Below are positions 48,186 through 58,700 of a stretch of 64,000 nucleotides of DNA, piece by piece. The stretch's first letter is position 1, and each line of letters begins with the position of its first letter. Made by a program: the position numbers and the translations under genes. Source of the DNA: Leptomonas pyrrhocoris (lineage: Eukaryota > Euglenozoa > Kinetoplastea > Trypanosomatida > Trypanosomatidae). The DNA is taken from the NCBI RefSeq assembly GCF_001293395.1, contig NW_015438364.1:620001-684000 (forward strand), given 5' to 3'. The notes under the pieces were generated by a model. The model had not been told where the DNA came from, searched no databases, and worked only from the letters and a program-made list of their open reading frames with translations.

Positions 48186-48989
48186 CTACGGCGTCGCCGT
48201 GTACGCCTCACCGAGAAACGTGCCGGCGATGTCCATCCACTCCTTTCTCTCCGCCGCCGTCAGCATCGTCGGCTGCTCGTAGAAGAGCCACTGCCAGACC
48301 GCCGCCACGCCGTCCCGCAGCTCCTCGGCGTCGGTGCGCGGTGCATCAGACGGGTCGCGGATGGAATCGAAACGGCAGTGCTGCTCCACCTTGCCCATGA
48401 GGACGGACACCACGAGCAGCTGCAACAACGCTTGCCGACGTGCGGCCGCGTTCCATACAAAGTCCTCCTCCGACTCTGCCGAGGCTCGATTTGACTTGGC
48501 GCGGTGCGTGAGGGAGCCCGCGGGGGAGCTGCGGTTGCTAGACCGGATGGTCGGATCGGCCGAGTGCGTCTCCAGAGACTCCTTCGCTACGGCCAGTACA
48601 TCCTCCACCACCGCCTCGACCCCGCTGAAGTCGGCGTAGTCGTCCGTGTCACTGTACTGTACGATGTTCTCTCCCGACTGGGCCTCATCACGTTGGTTCT
48701 GCATGTAGCCCTCCGGCTCCACCAGCGACTCGTGGAAAGCGGTGAAGGCGTCAGTCAGACGCTCCGTGATACCGTATACCGCGTCGTCCTCGTTCACAGC
48801 CGCCATCAGCTCGCGCCAACGCACACTAGCTGACAGATTCCTCTCCTCATCGCGCACCTTTTTTACTTCCTCTTGCAACTGTGTGAGCTGCGCCGTCAAG
48901 CTCTCCAGGCGTTGATGCGTTGCGGTGAGCTTTGCCTTCTCAGCCGCAATGGAAGCAGGCGAAATCTCAACGGAGGTGAGCACCGACAT
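48186..48989 (-). CDS. Hypothetical coiled-coil protein, 267 residues
   Basis: I do not recognise the family. Residues about 8-52 form a clear heptad pattern (AEKAKLTATHQRLESLTAQL and TQLQEEVKKVRDEERNLS), a coiled coil. A mixed helical region follows (55-95: WRELMAAVNEDD; ITERLTDAFTAFHESL), then an acidic linker (105-125: YSDTDDYADFSG) and a Ser-rich basic linker (145-172). A C-terminal helical block (about 180-265) contains RQALLQLLVVSVLMGKVEQH, a Trp-containing helix (VAAVWQWLFYEQ) and ERKEWMDIAGTFLGEAY. There is no signal peptide or membrane span. Length, ordered C-terminus and start MSVLTSVEISPASIA near a spacer all support a real gene. Structural or flagellar roles are possible but unsupported. 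Confidence 0.75.
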   Translation of the reverse strand: MSVLTSVEISPASIAAEKAKLTATHQRLESLTAQLTQLQEEVKKVRDEERNLSASVRWRELMAAVNEDDAVYGITERLTDAFTAFHESLVEPEGYMQNQRDEAQSGENIVQYSDTDDYADFSGVEAVVEDVLAVAKESLETHSADPTIRSSNRSSPAGSLTHRAKSNRASAESEEDFVWNAAARRQALLQLLVVSVLMGKVEQHCRFDSIRDPSDAPRTDAEELRDGVAAVWQWLFYEQPTMLTAAERKEWMDIAGTFLGEAYTATP

Positions 48990-49962
48990 TATTCACCGAT
49001 CTACTTGTTATAGAGATCCAGCAGCTGATGTTAGAATTAGACTAGACGTGTATTACCTTTTTGATAGTGTTGCGCTTGTTCACCGACGAACGCCCTGAGC
49101 AGCGAAGAGCACTCCTAAGCCTAGCCTCAGGAGAAAAAAAAAGGCAAGAAAGGGGAGGCGAAAGAAAGGGTAGCTTTCCGCTTTTAAATCTCTTTACTGG
49201 ATCACTCGAACAATCGTACTAGAGAGCGTTGCATATCAGTCGTAAAAAGGGAGGAGATGAGTAAACCCCAAACACAAGCGAGAGCTTCCGCAGCTTCTTT
49301 TCCTCCTCTTATTCTTATTCCCTCTCGTATTATTCCTGTTGCAGAACAAAACCCTCAAAGAGAGGGAGAGGGAGTCGAAGCGCTTGCAAATGTCTTGTAA
49401 ACTCGACCTTCACACGAGACGTATTCTGGATAAGGCACGAATCCGATGTGGTGCCGTACGTCGCAGGTAAATAAATAGATGATAAAGTAAGAGGGGATCC
49501 GTCACACGTACGATACAAGCATTCAAACAGCTTTCTTTCTTTCGCCACATCTTCTCGTTCCCGTTCTCGTTGTCTCTCCGCCTCCCTCGCTCTCCGCAGC
49601 GACGCTTTTTTTTTGGAGGCGAAGGTGACGGCTGACGGTGGAGGACAACAGCAATGGCGCAGCCGCAGAGACATGCGTTTAGCGAAGAAAAAAGAGAACG
49701 CATGAAAAGGAATAACTTTGTCTTACAAGAAAGCAAGAGGCAGCTATTGAAAATATATATATACCAACATATAGAGAAGAAAACTCACTACAAAGGAAAG
49801 GCTTTCCTCCTTGAAAGACGCAGTTGTATACGCCAGCGGATAAAGAAAACTACATGTGAGAGGGAAGCTGAATCAAAAACGAGCTGATTAGCTCAACATC
49901 ATGTTTATGTTAACTATTTTTTCTTTTCCTCACACATACCCCCAAAAGAAGCAATAACGGCT
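48990..49962. other. Intergenic spacer
   Basis: 5' flank of the coiled-coil gene and 3' flank of the first thioesterase gene. It holds A-runs (49134-49142), T-runs (49606-49614) and ATATATATAT near 49752-49762. Frames at 49330-49736 are Arg/Cys-rich tract translations. No gene is seen. Confidence 0.55.
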
Positions 49963-51318
49963 TCACAAGCCCTCGCCTTTCTTCCTTTCTCTGCGTGTAC
50001 CAGCCTTTCGCCGCGAGTTCGCCGACCGCATCAGCCGGCAGCTGTGCGAGTAGGCGAGCAGCTCCTTCTGCGTGGCGCCATCCAGGTCAATACCGTTTTC
50101 AATCTCAAAAGGTTTGCCGACGGAGTCGATGGCCACAAGAATGAAGGAGGCGCGGTTCGTGAAGCGCTCCCGCCCCTCCCCGTCCAACGCGGTGACACGC
50201 ACGCTCACCAGCAGGGAGGAGCGCCGCACACAGGTCACCTGCGCCTTGCACCGCGCAAGGTCGTAGATGAAGAGCGGGTCGTCAAAGGTCATGTCCATCA
50301 TGCCCAGCGTGTAGAGGCGCGCCTGACGAGCAAAGACGCGGCCGCAGTGCAGCGCGCACTTCTCCATGAACCGTAACACCTCTCCACCAAAGATGGCCTT
50401 GTTCACGTTGACGTCCGCCACGCCGAAGCTACGGTCCATCGTACAAATGCAGTCCGCCGGCTTCAGCTTGCGCTTCTTCGCCTGGTTCTCGGGGAGCTCG
50501 ACCTCCTCTTTCGTGAGGGTGCGGTCGGAGTGAAACTTTGTCAGCTCCTTCGCCCCCTCGCGAAGCTCAAGGTACTCGCGGTGGTGCTCCTCACCGAACG
50601 GGGCGGTGAGTCGCACCGCAGGGACGTGGCCCGGCGCCACCCGCAGCGTCCTCGCGTTGACGATGACCATTGTCAGGTAGCTCTCGCCCACTGTCTCTGG
50701 CACCGGGGTGTCGTACGCCTGCCGGTTCACGTGCACGTGGACGCCAATCGAGCTCGATCCGGCGTGAATGACGTGTGTGCTGACCTGGATCAAATCGCCT
50801 TGAAAGACGGGCTTGCTGAACACGAAGGCGTTGAAGGCGATGGTGGCCATGGAGATGCGGTTGTCGTTGAACACGAAGCTCCCTCCGTAGACGCGCCCGC
50901 TTATATGGGTGAAGGCGGCGTGTCCGGCAGAGGTGTCGATGAGGGCGAGGATATCGCCCGCATCCGCACGTGGGCGGATGAGGGGGTAGAGGTCACCAAG
51001 AAAGTCGGAGCGCTCGTACGCCGTCAGCGTGTTGGAGCGAATACCCAACTTCGCGTTCCCCACCACGAGACCCTCGCCTCCGGTTTCGTACTCCAGTGGG
51101 GCAACTAGCTTTGCGTCCTTCCCATGCGCCGACGAGAACAGTGTCCGCTGAGGAGTTTGAATGGCGGGCGTCGCGCCGATTTGTGCGGCGCTGTTTCTGG
51201 CGGTAACCGCGCTGACGGTTGGCAGCGCAGTGGTACAACGTTGGCCCAACGCGCGCCGCAGCGTTCCTTGCACAGGGACCACCTGGCAACTCTTTATTGC
51301 GCGACTGAAGCGGAGCAT
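49963..51318 (-). CDS. Mitochondrial ACOT9-like acyl-CoA thioesterase (copy 1)
   Basis: This 451-residue protein hydrolyses acyl-CoA to free acid and CoA by family inference. It has two tandem hotdog domains as in ACOT9/BACH-type enzymes. Domain 1 is about 110-225, with FVFNDNRISMATIAFN and the HAGSSSIGVHVHVNRQ strand. Domain 2 is about 290-400, with DVNVNKAIFGGEVLRFMEKC (about 302-321), the Asn/Gly-Gly motif on the central helix, and NRASFILVAID. The N-terminus MLRFSRAIKSCQVVPVQGTL is Arg-rich, lacks acids and suits mitochondrial import. A basic tail (RRKAGTRRERKKGEGL) is unusual. It is followed about 2.1 kb upstream by a second, similar gene (53447-54637), so the pair arose by duplication. 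The ATG at 51318 is used because the targeting peptide begins there. Confidence 0.9.
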   Translation of the reverse strand: MLRFSRAIKSCQVVPVQGTLRRALGQRCTTALPTVSAVTARNSAAQIGATPAIQTPQRTLFSSAHGKDAKLVAPLEYETGGEGLVVGNAKLGIRSNTLTAYERSDFLGDLYPLIRPRADAGDILALIDTSAGHAAFTHISGRVYGGSFVFNDNRISMATIAFNAFVFSKPVFQGDLIQVSTHVIHAGSSSIGVHVHVNRQAYDTPVPETVGESYLTMVIVNARTLRVAPGHVPAVRLTAPFGEEHHREYLELREGAKELTKFHSDRTLTKEEVELPENQAKKRKLKPADCICTMDRSFGVADVNVNKAIFGGEVLRFMEKCALHCGRVFARQARLYTLGMMDMTFDDPLFIYDLARCKAQVTCVRRSSLLVSVRVTALDGEGRERFTNRASFILVAIDSVGKPFEIENGIDLDGATQKELLAYSHSCRLMRSANSRRKAGTRRERKKGEGL

Positions 51319-53446
51319 TCTTGTCCTTTTCTCTTTATATATAAAACAAGCTTCGCGACTGACGTATTGTGCTTAACGAGTCAGGGTTGGAAGAGAAACC
51401 AACCAGCACGCAAACAAAGAGGATTCAAGCAGTGAAGCGTCTACCTGGCACGTGTACCCGATACCTCGCCGAACCCCGTTGCGTAGGGTTGACATGCAAG
51501 CGAAAGATGGAAAGAGCAAATAACAAAGGAGGTGCGGGGTCTCCTCGAGCGAAAGGGAAAAAGATGCAGAGGAATGTGGGCCGTCAAACAGACAAACAAA
51601 AAACGGTTGTATCAATCGCCACCCAAAATCCAAGCACACGCTTTCGGTCCTTGACAAGGGAAGAAGCAAGAGGAGAAGTAAAGGGAAGGTAAGCAGCCCT
51701 GAATATACATATACGCATATGCAGCTCAAATCACCCAGTGATAAAAAATATATATCCAACAACCTCGGCGAATACAAAAGCGCCGTCACGGGCCTCGGTA
51801 TGAAGGTGAGAATCGGCGAGGTTTTGTTTACAAAGGGGCGCGAAAAGAAGCAAAGAGCAACAAATAATTTTAAAAACCCGATAGGAAAACTGAATTTTAG
51901 TGAGCACCAACAGCAAGAGAGAAATAAAAGAAGAAGAAAAGAAGAAGAGGTGAGCTAAAAGATACGGCGCGGCGCAATTAATAGTAATAATAGCAATGCA
52001 ACACACTCAATGTCGAGGATCTTTTAAAAACAAAAAGAAAGCGCACACACCATGTACGTTTGTGCGTGATACAAATTGGCGGAGTAGAGAAAACACTTTC
52101 ACCGGGTAAAGGCTGTAGGTACACATATGTATGTGCGCCCACGTGCAGAGCAGGTTGAGGTAATGGAGCGGTGGAGGCAGATGAAAGACGCTGAGATACA
52201 GAAAGGAAAGTGCATTTTTTCCCCATCATAAAGCCCTTTTTTTTGGTAACTAAAAGAGCAGCGTTAGTAAATAATAAAGACACGGGATAAATTGTCTTTT
52301 TTTTTGAGGGGGCCTTCATGTTCAAATAGTCTCTTTCGGTTTCGTACGCGTGGCCTTCGTTGAGGCTTGCCATACGAGGTTGAAGAGCGATGGGCAATCC
52401 GCTCGGCCATCCCCGAAGTAGAACTGCGCCGCAACTGCGTCCGTCAAAGTGAGATTTAATTCTGTTGCGGAGTGCTTACGTTTTATTTTATTTTTTTAAT
52501 CGCACCACCTACGTTGACATCAGCGAAGAGCAATTAGTATGAAAACATCGTGAACCTCCTTTAAGGAAAAAAATCCAGCATTTATCCATTTTTTCATGCC
52601 ACTAACGAGACCGGTTGTTGCCGTGTAGGCTACGTGAGTGCACCGTGATACGTTTAAGGAATAAGAATAAAAAAGGGCGAGAAAACGAGAAGCAGAGCTT
52701 GGAGGTTTCCTTACTTTTTTTGCGTCTTGCGCAGAAGAAAACACGATTAGTAAGCAAGAGTAAAAAAAAAAGGATACCGCCTCTCCTTGTAGGCGCAGCT
52801 ACTGCAACAGCAAGAATGATCGGCATCACGGTGCGTGAGATGGACCTACGCATTGTAATTCAAAACGTCGCATATTAACGAGGGCTGAGAGGAGCAGCCA
52901 TTGAAAACAGCCGACTAATAACAACACTCAAAAACAAAGCTGCGTTTTTCTTTTCTTTTCCTTCTTTCCGCAGGGACGCACGTCGACTCTTAGAGAACGG
53001 CTTCTCATGAGAAAGGAAAAGCAATGCAAAAAATTGATAAATATCGAAAGAAAAATATTTAAAAATAAAGGAAGAGAACGCATAACACCTCCGGATAGGG
53101 ATTAGACGGCCACACCACCAAAGGGAGGGGAAAAAACAAAAACGGTGCCCGGCAATACTTTGTAGACAATAAGGTCTATCGAAAAGTAAACAAGGTGAGC
53201 CATCCATACTTGACAGATACATCTTTTCATCGCATTTACTAGACCGAGCCGAGGCCACATCGCCCAGTCGCAGGTTACATCACTGACGCATTAAGCCTGT
53301 ACGAATTAAACGCAACTAAGTACAATGCCAGCAATAACAGAAAAAAGAAAGAAAGCCAGGAAAAAAATTTTTGGATGATAACCTCATCGCCAAAAACCAA
53401 AGTATCCTCAGCGCACCTTCATCTGTGAGGCATTGTATTCTTCCCT
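51319..53446. other. Long gene-free spacer between the two thioesterase genes
   Basis: 2.1 kb with no acceptable gene. It holds TATATATA near 51336-51343, further A/T runs (52239-52247, 52297-52305, 53367-53372) and AATAGTAATAATAGCAATG near 51980-51998. Small frames (51373-51789, 51978-52397, 52602-52853, 52875-53258) look like translated pyrimidine tracts. It presumably contains a long 3' UTR of copy 2 and the 5' flank of copy 1. Confidence 0.5.
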
Positions 53447-54637
53447 TCACAGCTTTGTCGTACCCGTCCGAGACACGTTGGCGTAAAAAGCGTCCCGCTG
53501 GTCCACACTCCGCTGATAGCGCACACGGGCCTCCGCAAATTGCTGCAATTCCTCCTGCGTGGCGCCGTTCAACTCCAACCCGAGCGGGATGCCAGACTTC
53601 TGCCCAATGTCGTCGTTGTTAATCAAAACAAATGACGCGCGGTTCGTCACGACAGCACCGCCCTGCCGCTCGGCGCGCAGCACCACGTCCACCTCCATGG
53701 TCGTGTTTCGTACGTAGATCATCGTTGCCTTCAGCGTCACCCAATCGGTGGAAAAGACCGGCTCCGCAAACGCTACGCTGTGCATGCCGAGCGTGTAGAC
53801 GTTGCGGTTGCCGGTGAACATGCGGCCGCAGTGCACCGCGTGCTGCTCCATCCACGACATCAGCTCGCCGCCGAAGACCGTATTGTTGTTGTTCATGCAG
53901 GAGGTGAAGAAGATGCGGTTGGCCTCCACGCGCGTCGCGCGAAAGGGGGCGCGGATCGCCTTTGACTTGTTGACAGGGCAGTCCACGTCGGCGGGCGTCA
54001 GCGTGTGCTTCATCCGCTCCTTGGTGTCCGCTGCGTTCTCCTGCTCGATTTCGCGGATGCGCAGGTAGCGGTCGTGCATCTCAATATCCAGCGTGTCCGT
54101 CAGCTCCATCGCCGGCACCACCTTCGCCGCCTTCAAATCGGGAGTGATGGTGCACATGGTGAAGAAGGACTCCCCGGCAGGCGTCTCGGTACGCGTGGAC
54201 GGCGAGAGGCGAAAGAAGCGGATGTAAACGCCCATGGAGCTGGACCCGCAGTGCACGACACGCCCGTCCAACCGCACCGCATCGCCGTGCAGAATCGGCG
54301 AGGAGAACATGGTGTTGGTGACGCCCACAGTGCAGGTGAGAATCTTCTTGCCCGTGTCTTTTGACTGGAGGTCGGCTGCCTTCTGCGAGGCACGCGCCGC
54401 ACACATGTCTAGCATCGCCAGCACACGCCCTGCAGCGAGCCGGGCGCCGGGTGTGTTGTCCGAACCCGCGATGTCGGTCCAGTTCACGTGGATAGGCTCA
54501 ATCATGCCTTGATTAGGGTTGCCAATGACGACGCCGGTGCGACGGCCTTCGCTCAGCTCCCGCCTCGCTGCCATGGCAGGCAACGCGCTGCGGCACAGGT
54601 GGGCCGCCACGACCTGGCTGGTTGCACGACGAAACAT
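53447..54637 (-). CDS. ACOT9-like acyl-CoA thioesterase (copy 2)
   Basis: This 396-residue protein is the tandem paralogue of the gene at 49963-51318. Both have two hotdog domains. Domain 1 (about 65-165) contains SPILHGDAVRLDGRVVHCGS and SMGVYIRFFRL. Domain 2 (about 240-355) contains NNNNTVFGGELMSWMEQHAV (about 249-268), then HCGRMF and NRASFVLINND. Both copies share the HCGRxF, YTLGM and NRASF blocks and an ATQ(K/E)EL segment near the end, but they are diverged elsewhere, so the duplication is old. The N-terminus MFRRATSQVVAAHLCRSALP is Arg-rich without acids and suits mitochondrial import. It lacks the basic tail of copy 1. Four Asn in a row precede the TVFGG motif, where copy 1 has NVNK. 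It probably acts on acyl-CoAs in the mitochondrion; chain-length preference cannot be read. Confidence 0.9.
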   Translation of the reverse strand: MFRRATSQVVAAHLCRSALPAMAARRELSEGRRTGVVIGNPNQGMIEPIHVNWTDIAGSDNTPGARLAAGRVLAMLDMCAARASQKAADLQSKDTGKKILTCTVGVTNTMFSSPILHGDAVRLDGRVVHCGSSSMGVYIRFFRLSPSTRTETPAGESFFTMCTITPDLKAAKVVPAMELTDTLDIEMHDRYLRIREIEQENAADTKERMKHTLTPADVDCPVNKSKAIRAPFRATRVEANRIFFTSCMNNNNTVFGGELMSWMEQHAVHCGRMFTGNRNVYTLGMHSVAFAEPVFSTDWVTLKATMIYVRNTTMEVDVVLRAERQGGAVVTNRASFVLINNDDIGQKSGIPLGLELNGATQEELQQFAEARVRYQRSVDQRDAFYANVSRTGTTKL

Positions 54638-55701
54638 CGCTGCCTATATCTAGATATATATATATAGATAGATAAATTACGATTCTTGTCTACGTGTCTT
54701 ACAAGAATAATCACAACGCTTTACGAGGTATTGTGACAGATAGTAGAAAGAAAAGTAGCTAGGGGTAGTGTAACAGTAAGATAATAATACTAACAAAGAG
54801 GTCTGCTGATAACGAGATAAAAAGTCACCCAGTTTTATAAAGTGGGATATATATTTCGCCGAAACGGCGGGTCTCTCGTGACACAAATATGTCGGTATAA
54901 CACGTTCTCTGCAGTGCGATTCCCATGCGAAGCGCACAATTTCAAGCGTGCCTTTCTTCTCCGGCTAACGTGTCAGCGTGCTTTCGGCGCGCACACAGAA
55001 ACAAAAAGAAAAACAAGCAGTTGGGGGCAACGGCAGAAAGGAGAAAAGCGACAAGGAAGGTGGTGTGATGCTTCTCTCTTGATCCGATATTACACGTGTA
55101 CCGAGGTGCGGCACACACGCCGTTAAAAAAAAAAGGGTCAAAGTGGACATGTTCATTAGCAGATCTATACTCTTATATACTCGGCTACGATTGCGTGAGA
55201 AGGAGCGGCTAGCTTTGTCCGTGGCGAAGCAGGGACGCATCACGCACATGCACGTACACGCATCGAGACGCATCGCGCCTAGCGTTTAATAGGGCTCACC
55301 GACACGGAAAGGGATAATCAAGGTGCATCCCGTGTAGAGGCGTTGTTGCTTCTTCTGTTGTTGTAGAGGAACAAAAATCTTCTCCTTGGCGTAGATCGAC
55401 TGTTTTTTTGTGGATGAAATGCGAATTTCTTGACAGCAAAAGAGGGAGAGAGAGGACGAGAACGAGATCGGCGAAGTCCCACGCCAAGAGAGAGAAAGAG
55501 AGAACGTGAAGGATACACACAAGGAACCATAGTAAGAAGAAGAAAAAATGGAAATGAAGAAGGTGGCACACAAGAGGAGCCTACGTTACATCGATGGCTT
55601 GAGAAGAAGCAAAGAGCAAAGGCAAAAATAGAAAAGAGGAAAAGCACGTTGGAAATCGCAGCAACAACAAGAAGAAAGAGAGAAAAAACAAAATAGCGCG
55701 G
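54638..55701. other. Intergenic spacer
   Basis: 5' flank of thioesterase copy 2, which begins with a TATATA/GATA tract (about 54645-54672), then an AT-rich and GA-rich stretch (55440-55505 on the + strand) that is the 3' flank of the MORN gene. Frames at 54965-55273 and 55286-55647 are tract translations. No gene is seen. Confidence 0.55.
54645..54672. repeat. TATATA/GATA microsatellite
   Basis: ATAT and AGAT units right upstream of thioesterase copy 2, within its putative 5' UTR or splice region. Confidence 0.8.
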
Positions 55702-58700
55702 CTATTCAGGAGTGTTCACCACATATTGTAACTTCTCCATGATAACGCGCCGCTCCTGTACCAGCGCCGCAAGTCGCTGCGTCCGCGACGCAGGTGACTC
55801 CGTGTCCCACCCCTTCACCCCAGCCCCGTTCTTCGAGGATCGCCGCACCGGTGAAGGAGGGCTGCGTGTCGACGGCGCTGCCGCCGTCGCTGCTTGCCCA
55901 CCACCCCCACCCCCACTGCCGGCATCGTTTGCGATGACAAAGCGAAGTTGCCAAATGCGCTCATTTAGCTGCCGCATCTCCTCCGTCAAGAGGTGGATCT
56001 CATCCTCGCGGCTGTTGCGGATGGTGCACGCCGTCTTCATCATTTCCTTTAGAGAGCCGTGAAGAGACCCGGGCGCCGGTTTGCGACGTGATGGGAACTG
56101 CTCCTGTTGATCGCGGCCAGCTGCCAAGGCAGAGCCCAAGCGGCGACGCAGCGGACCACCTTTCGGCGCAGGCGTGTTGACGGAGAGCGACGTGCCCTTT
56201 GCAGCGCTGTCTACCGTCGATGAGGCGACGCCGGATCTGCTAGAGGACGGCGACGGTGAGCGCGGGGGCTCGTTATCCAGATGGCAAATACCGGCCTGAA
56301 AGCGGTTTACATACATCGACTTCGACGATGGCGAGGGCGCCCTTTTTGATGCGCTGTTGTTCTGCGCTTTAGCGTCAGCCTGCTCGCTGCCGGCAGCAAC
56401 GGAAGAAGAGGAAGGCGAAGACCCGCCTGGGCTCTTCCTACTGGTGCTGACGGGGCGCCGTCGCAGGCTGTATTTGTGTCCCACAGCCGCAGCAGCCGTC
56501 GATGCAGTCCCGCGGGTAGGCGAGCGTGCATTGCTGTCCCGTGTAGCAGCATCGCTTGCCCTGCGGTTGCTGGTGGACGGCGTACCCCCACCGACACCGC
56601 CACTGTTCACAGCGCTGCTGGAAGTAGGCGGGGAACTACCTCGTCGAGGCATGGCGCCCTGCGGCTGCCTTTGCGGACCCGCCGACTCTGACGAGAGAGA
56701 CGGCGCGGGTGGCGATCGCTCGCGGCTTTTACTGGTGTTGGTGCCACCGCCGTCGGCAGCTGCGGCAGCGCTGCGACGCGACGACAAGGAAGGCGGCGGT
56801 GTGGTAGTGGCGGCGGCGGCGCCTGCTGTGGACGCCTGACGGGCCTCGCCGCGCCGCACAAATTGGAACGGTGTGCGCTTACGTTGTTGCGGCTGTTGCT
56901 GTGGTTGGGACTGCGGTGGGAGGTCCGGCAAGCAGGACTTCAGGGCTTCCTCGGAGAGCGTGTTGGGGAACTCATTTTCAGGGGTGAAGACGTTGCCAAA
57001 GGGCCCGCCAGTGCCCACGGAACTCAGACCGCCGGAGGCGCCGACGGTGGACCCAACGATGTCGTTCACCAGCACGCCGTCCGCGTACGTCCGCTCCGTT
57101 TTGACGCCGTCGGCGCTCGTGTACACGCCCGCGCCGTGGAGGACATTGTGTCGCCACGTACACCGCAGCTGGTTGCCTTCGACAAACGCATATACGCCCT
57201 GTCCATGTCGCTGCAGGTTGTACAGGATCGGCTGTTGTGGTGACTGCTGGTGCTGCTGCCCCGATGGAACATCGGCCGACGCATCCTCCACCTCACCCGT
57301 GTACACGTCGCCATTCGGGAACTTCATCGTGCCGTGGCCCCGACGTGTGGTGGCGTCAAACGTGCCGGTGAACGTCCACGCTTCGCTGTGCGGCTGCACC
57401 GTAATCGTCGCCTCACGAGACGGCCGCAGATCCGCGTCGAACGCACCTTCAACCGTGGTGCTGTTTTTTAACGTGAGACAGCCGGGGCCGCCGCCGGGCT
57501 GTCCGTTGTGGAAGACACCGCGGTACTGCGCGTACGCGTGCACGGCGACCGTCGCAGCTTCCATGTTGATGCTGCCCCGTCGCACGGAGCCGAAGTAGAG
57601 CGTGCCCTCGCCCTCGCAGCACCCGTCGACGTAGTGACCGTCGTACACCACCCGTTGACGGTCTGCGCTGGCGTACGTTCGCCCTTGTCCAGAGGGCTTG
57701 CCGTTTTTCCAGGCGCCTTCGTACACCGTCGCACACGGTGACGTGACAGACGCACTCGTGGAAGTAGGCGGCCGCACCGCGCCACCGCTGGTGCTGTTGC
57801 CGCTTTCCACCATCGCGGAGCACACGCCCTTTTCGTCGGGTTTTCCAGCCGACCATTCACCGTCATAGGAAATATTCTGCGACGTGTCCTCCCACGCGCC
57901 CTTTCCGTGCGGCTGGCCGTCTTTGAACTCTCCGGTGTACTGCACTAAAGAACTAGAGTACGTGCCTTGACCAGAGGGCAGGTAGAAGGCCACCTCCCCC
58001 GTGTAGCTGGAGCCGTCGGCCCACTGCCATGCCCCCTGCCCATGTGGCAGCCCACGCAACCACTGACCTGTGTACGTCCCGTCAACGACAGCGTACACTG
58101 ACGTCTTCCACCACTGGACACCCTTGGCAAGCAGTTCACTGAAGTTGAAGGGCGTCGCCCGCACCGCAGTCGGCGACCCAGACACCGCCGCAGCTGCCGT
58201 CGACACCTGCCACTCTGCCGTGCCGGTGCCATCCGGCTCGCCAGCGGCAAACGTACCATCGTAGCTCACCAACGTCATCGACACCGCGGGCGGGATACAG
58301 GCTACGGAGATGCGCCGCCGCGGTCTTTCTTTGCTGTCCGCGTGATCGTCGTCAGCGTTGTACGGGAAAGGTCGGTCGCGCAGGACGCCGGCTCCGTGTG
58401 GCAGACCGTTGCGCACCGCACCACAGTAGCTGCTGCCGTCAACATAAAGGATCGAGGCAGAGCCGCCAGTGAGCACCCCCGCTGTGCAGGGGCCCTCGTA
58501 GGACTTCAGCGGATAAGGACCCCTACAAAGCTGGTACAAGTTGCGTACGTCAGACGTCACATCGTGAGCTGCCCCGAGTGCTCTCGTGCCCGTGCTAGCC
58601 CTTGCTCCCACACCTTGGGGAGAACTGAAGGTCACCCGTACCTCTCCATCCAGCTGACCACGATGCCACGTACCTTCACAGATCATCCCGTCACTCCCTT

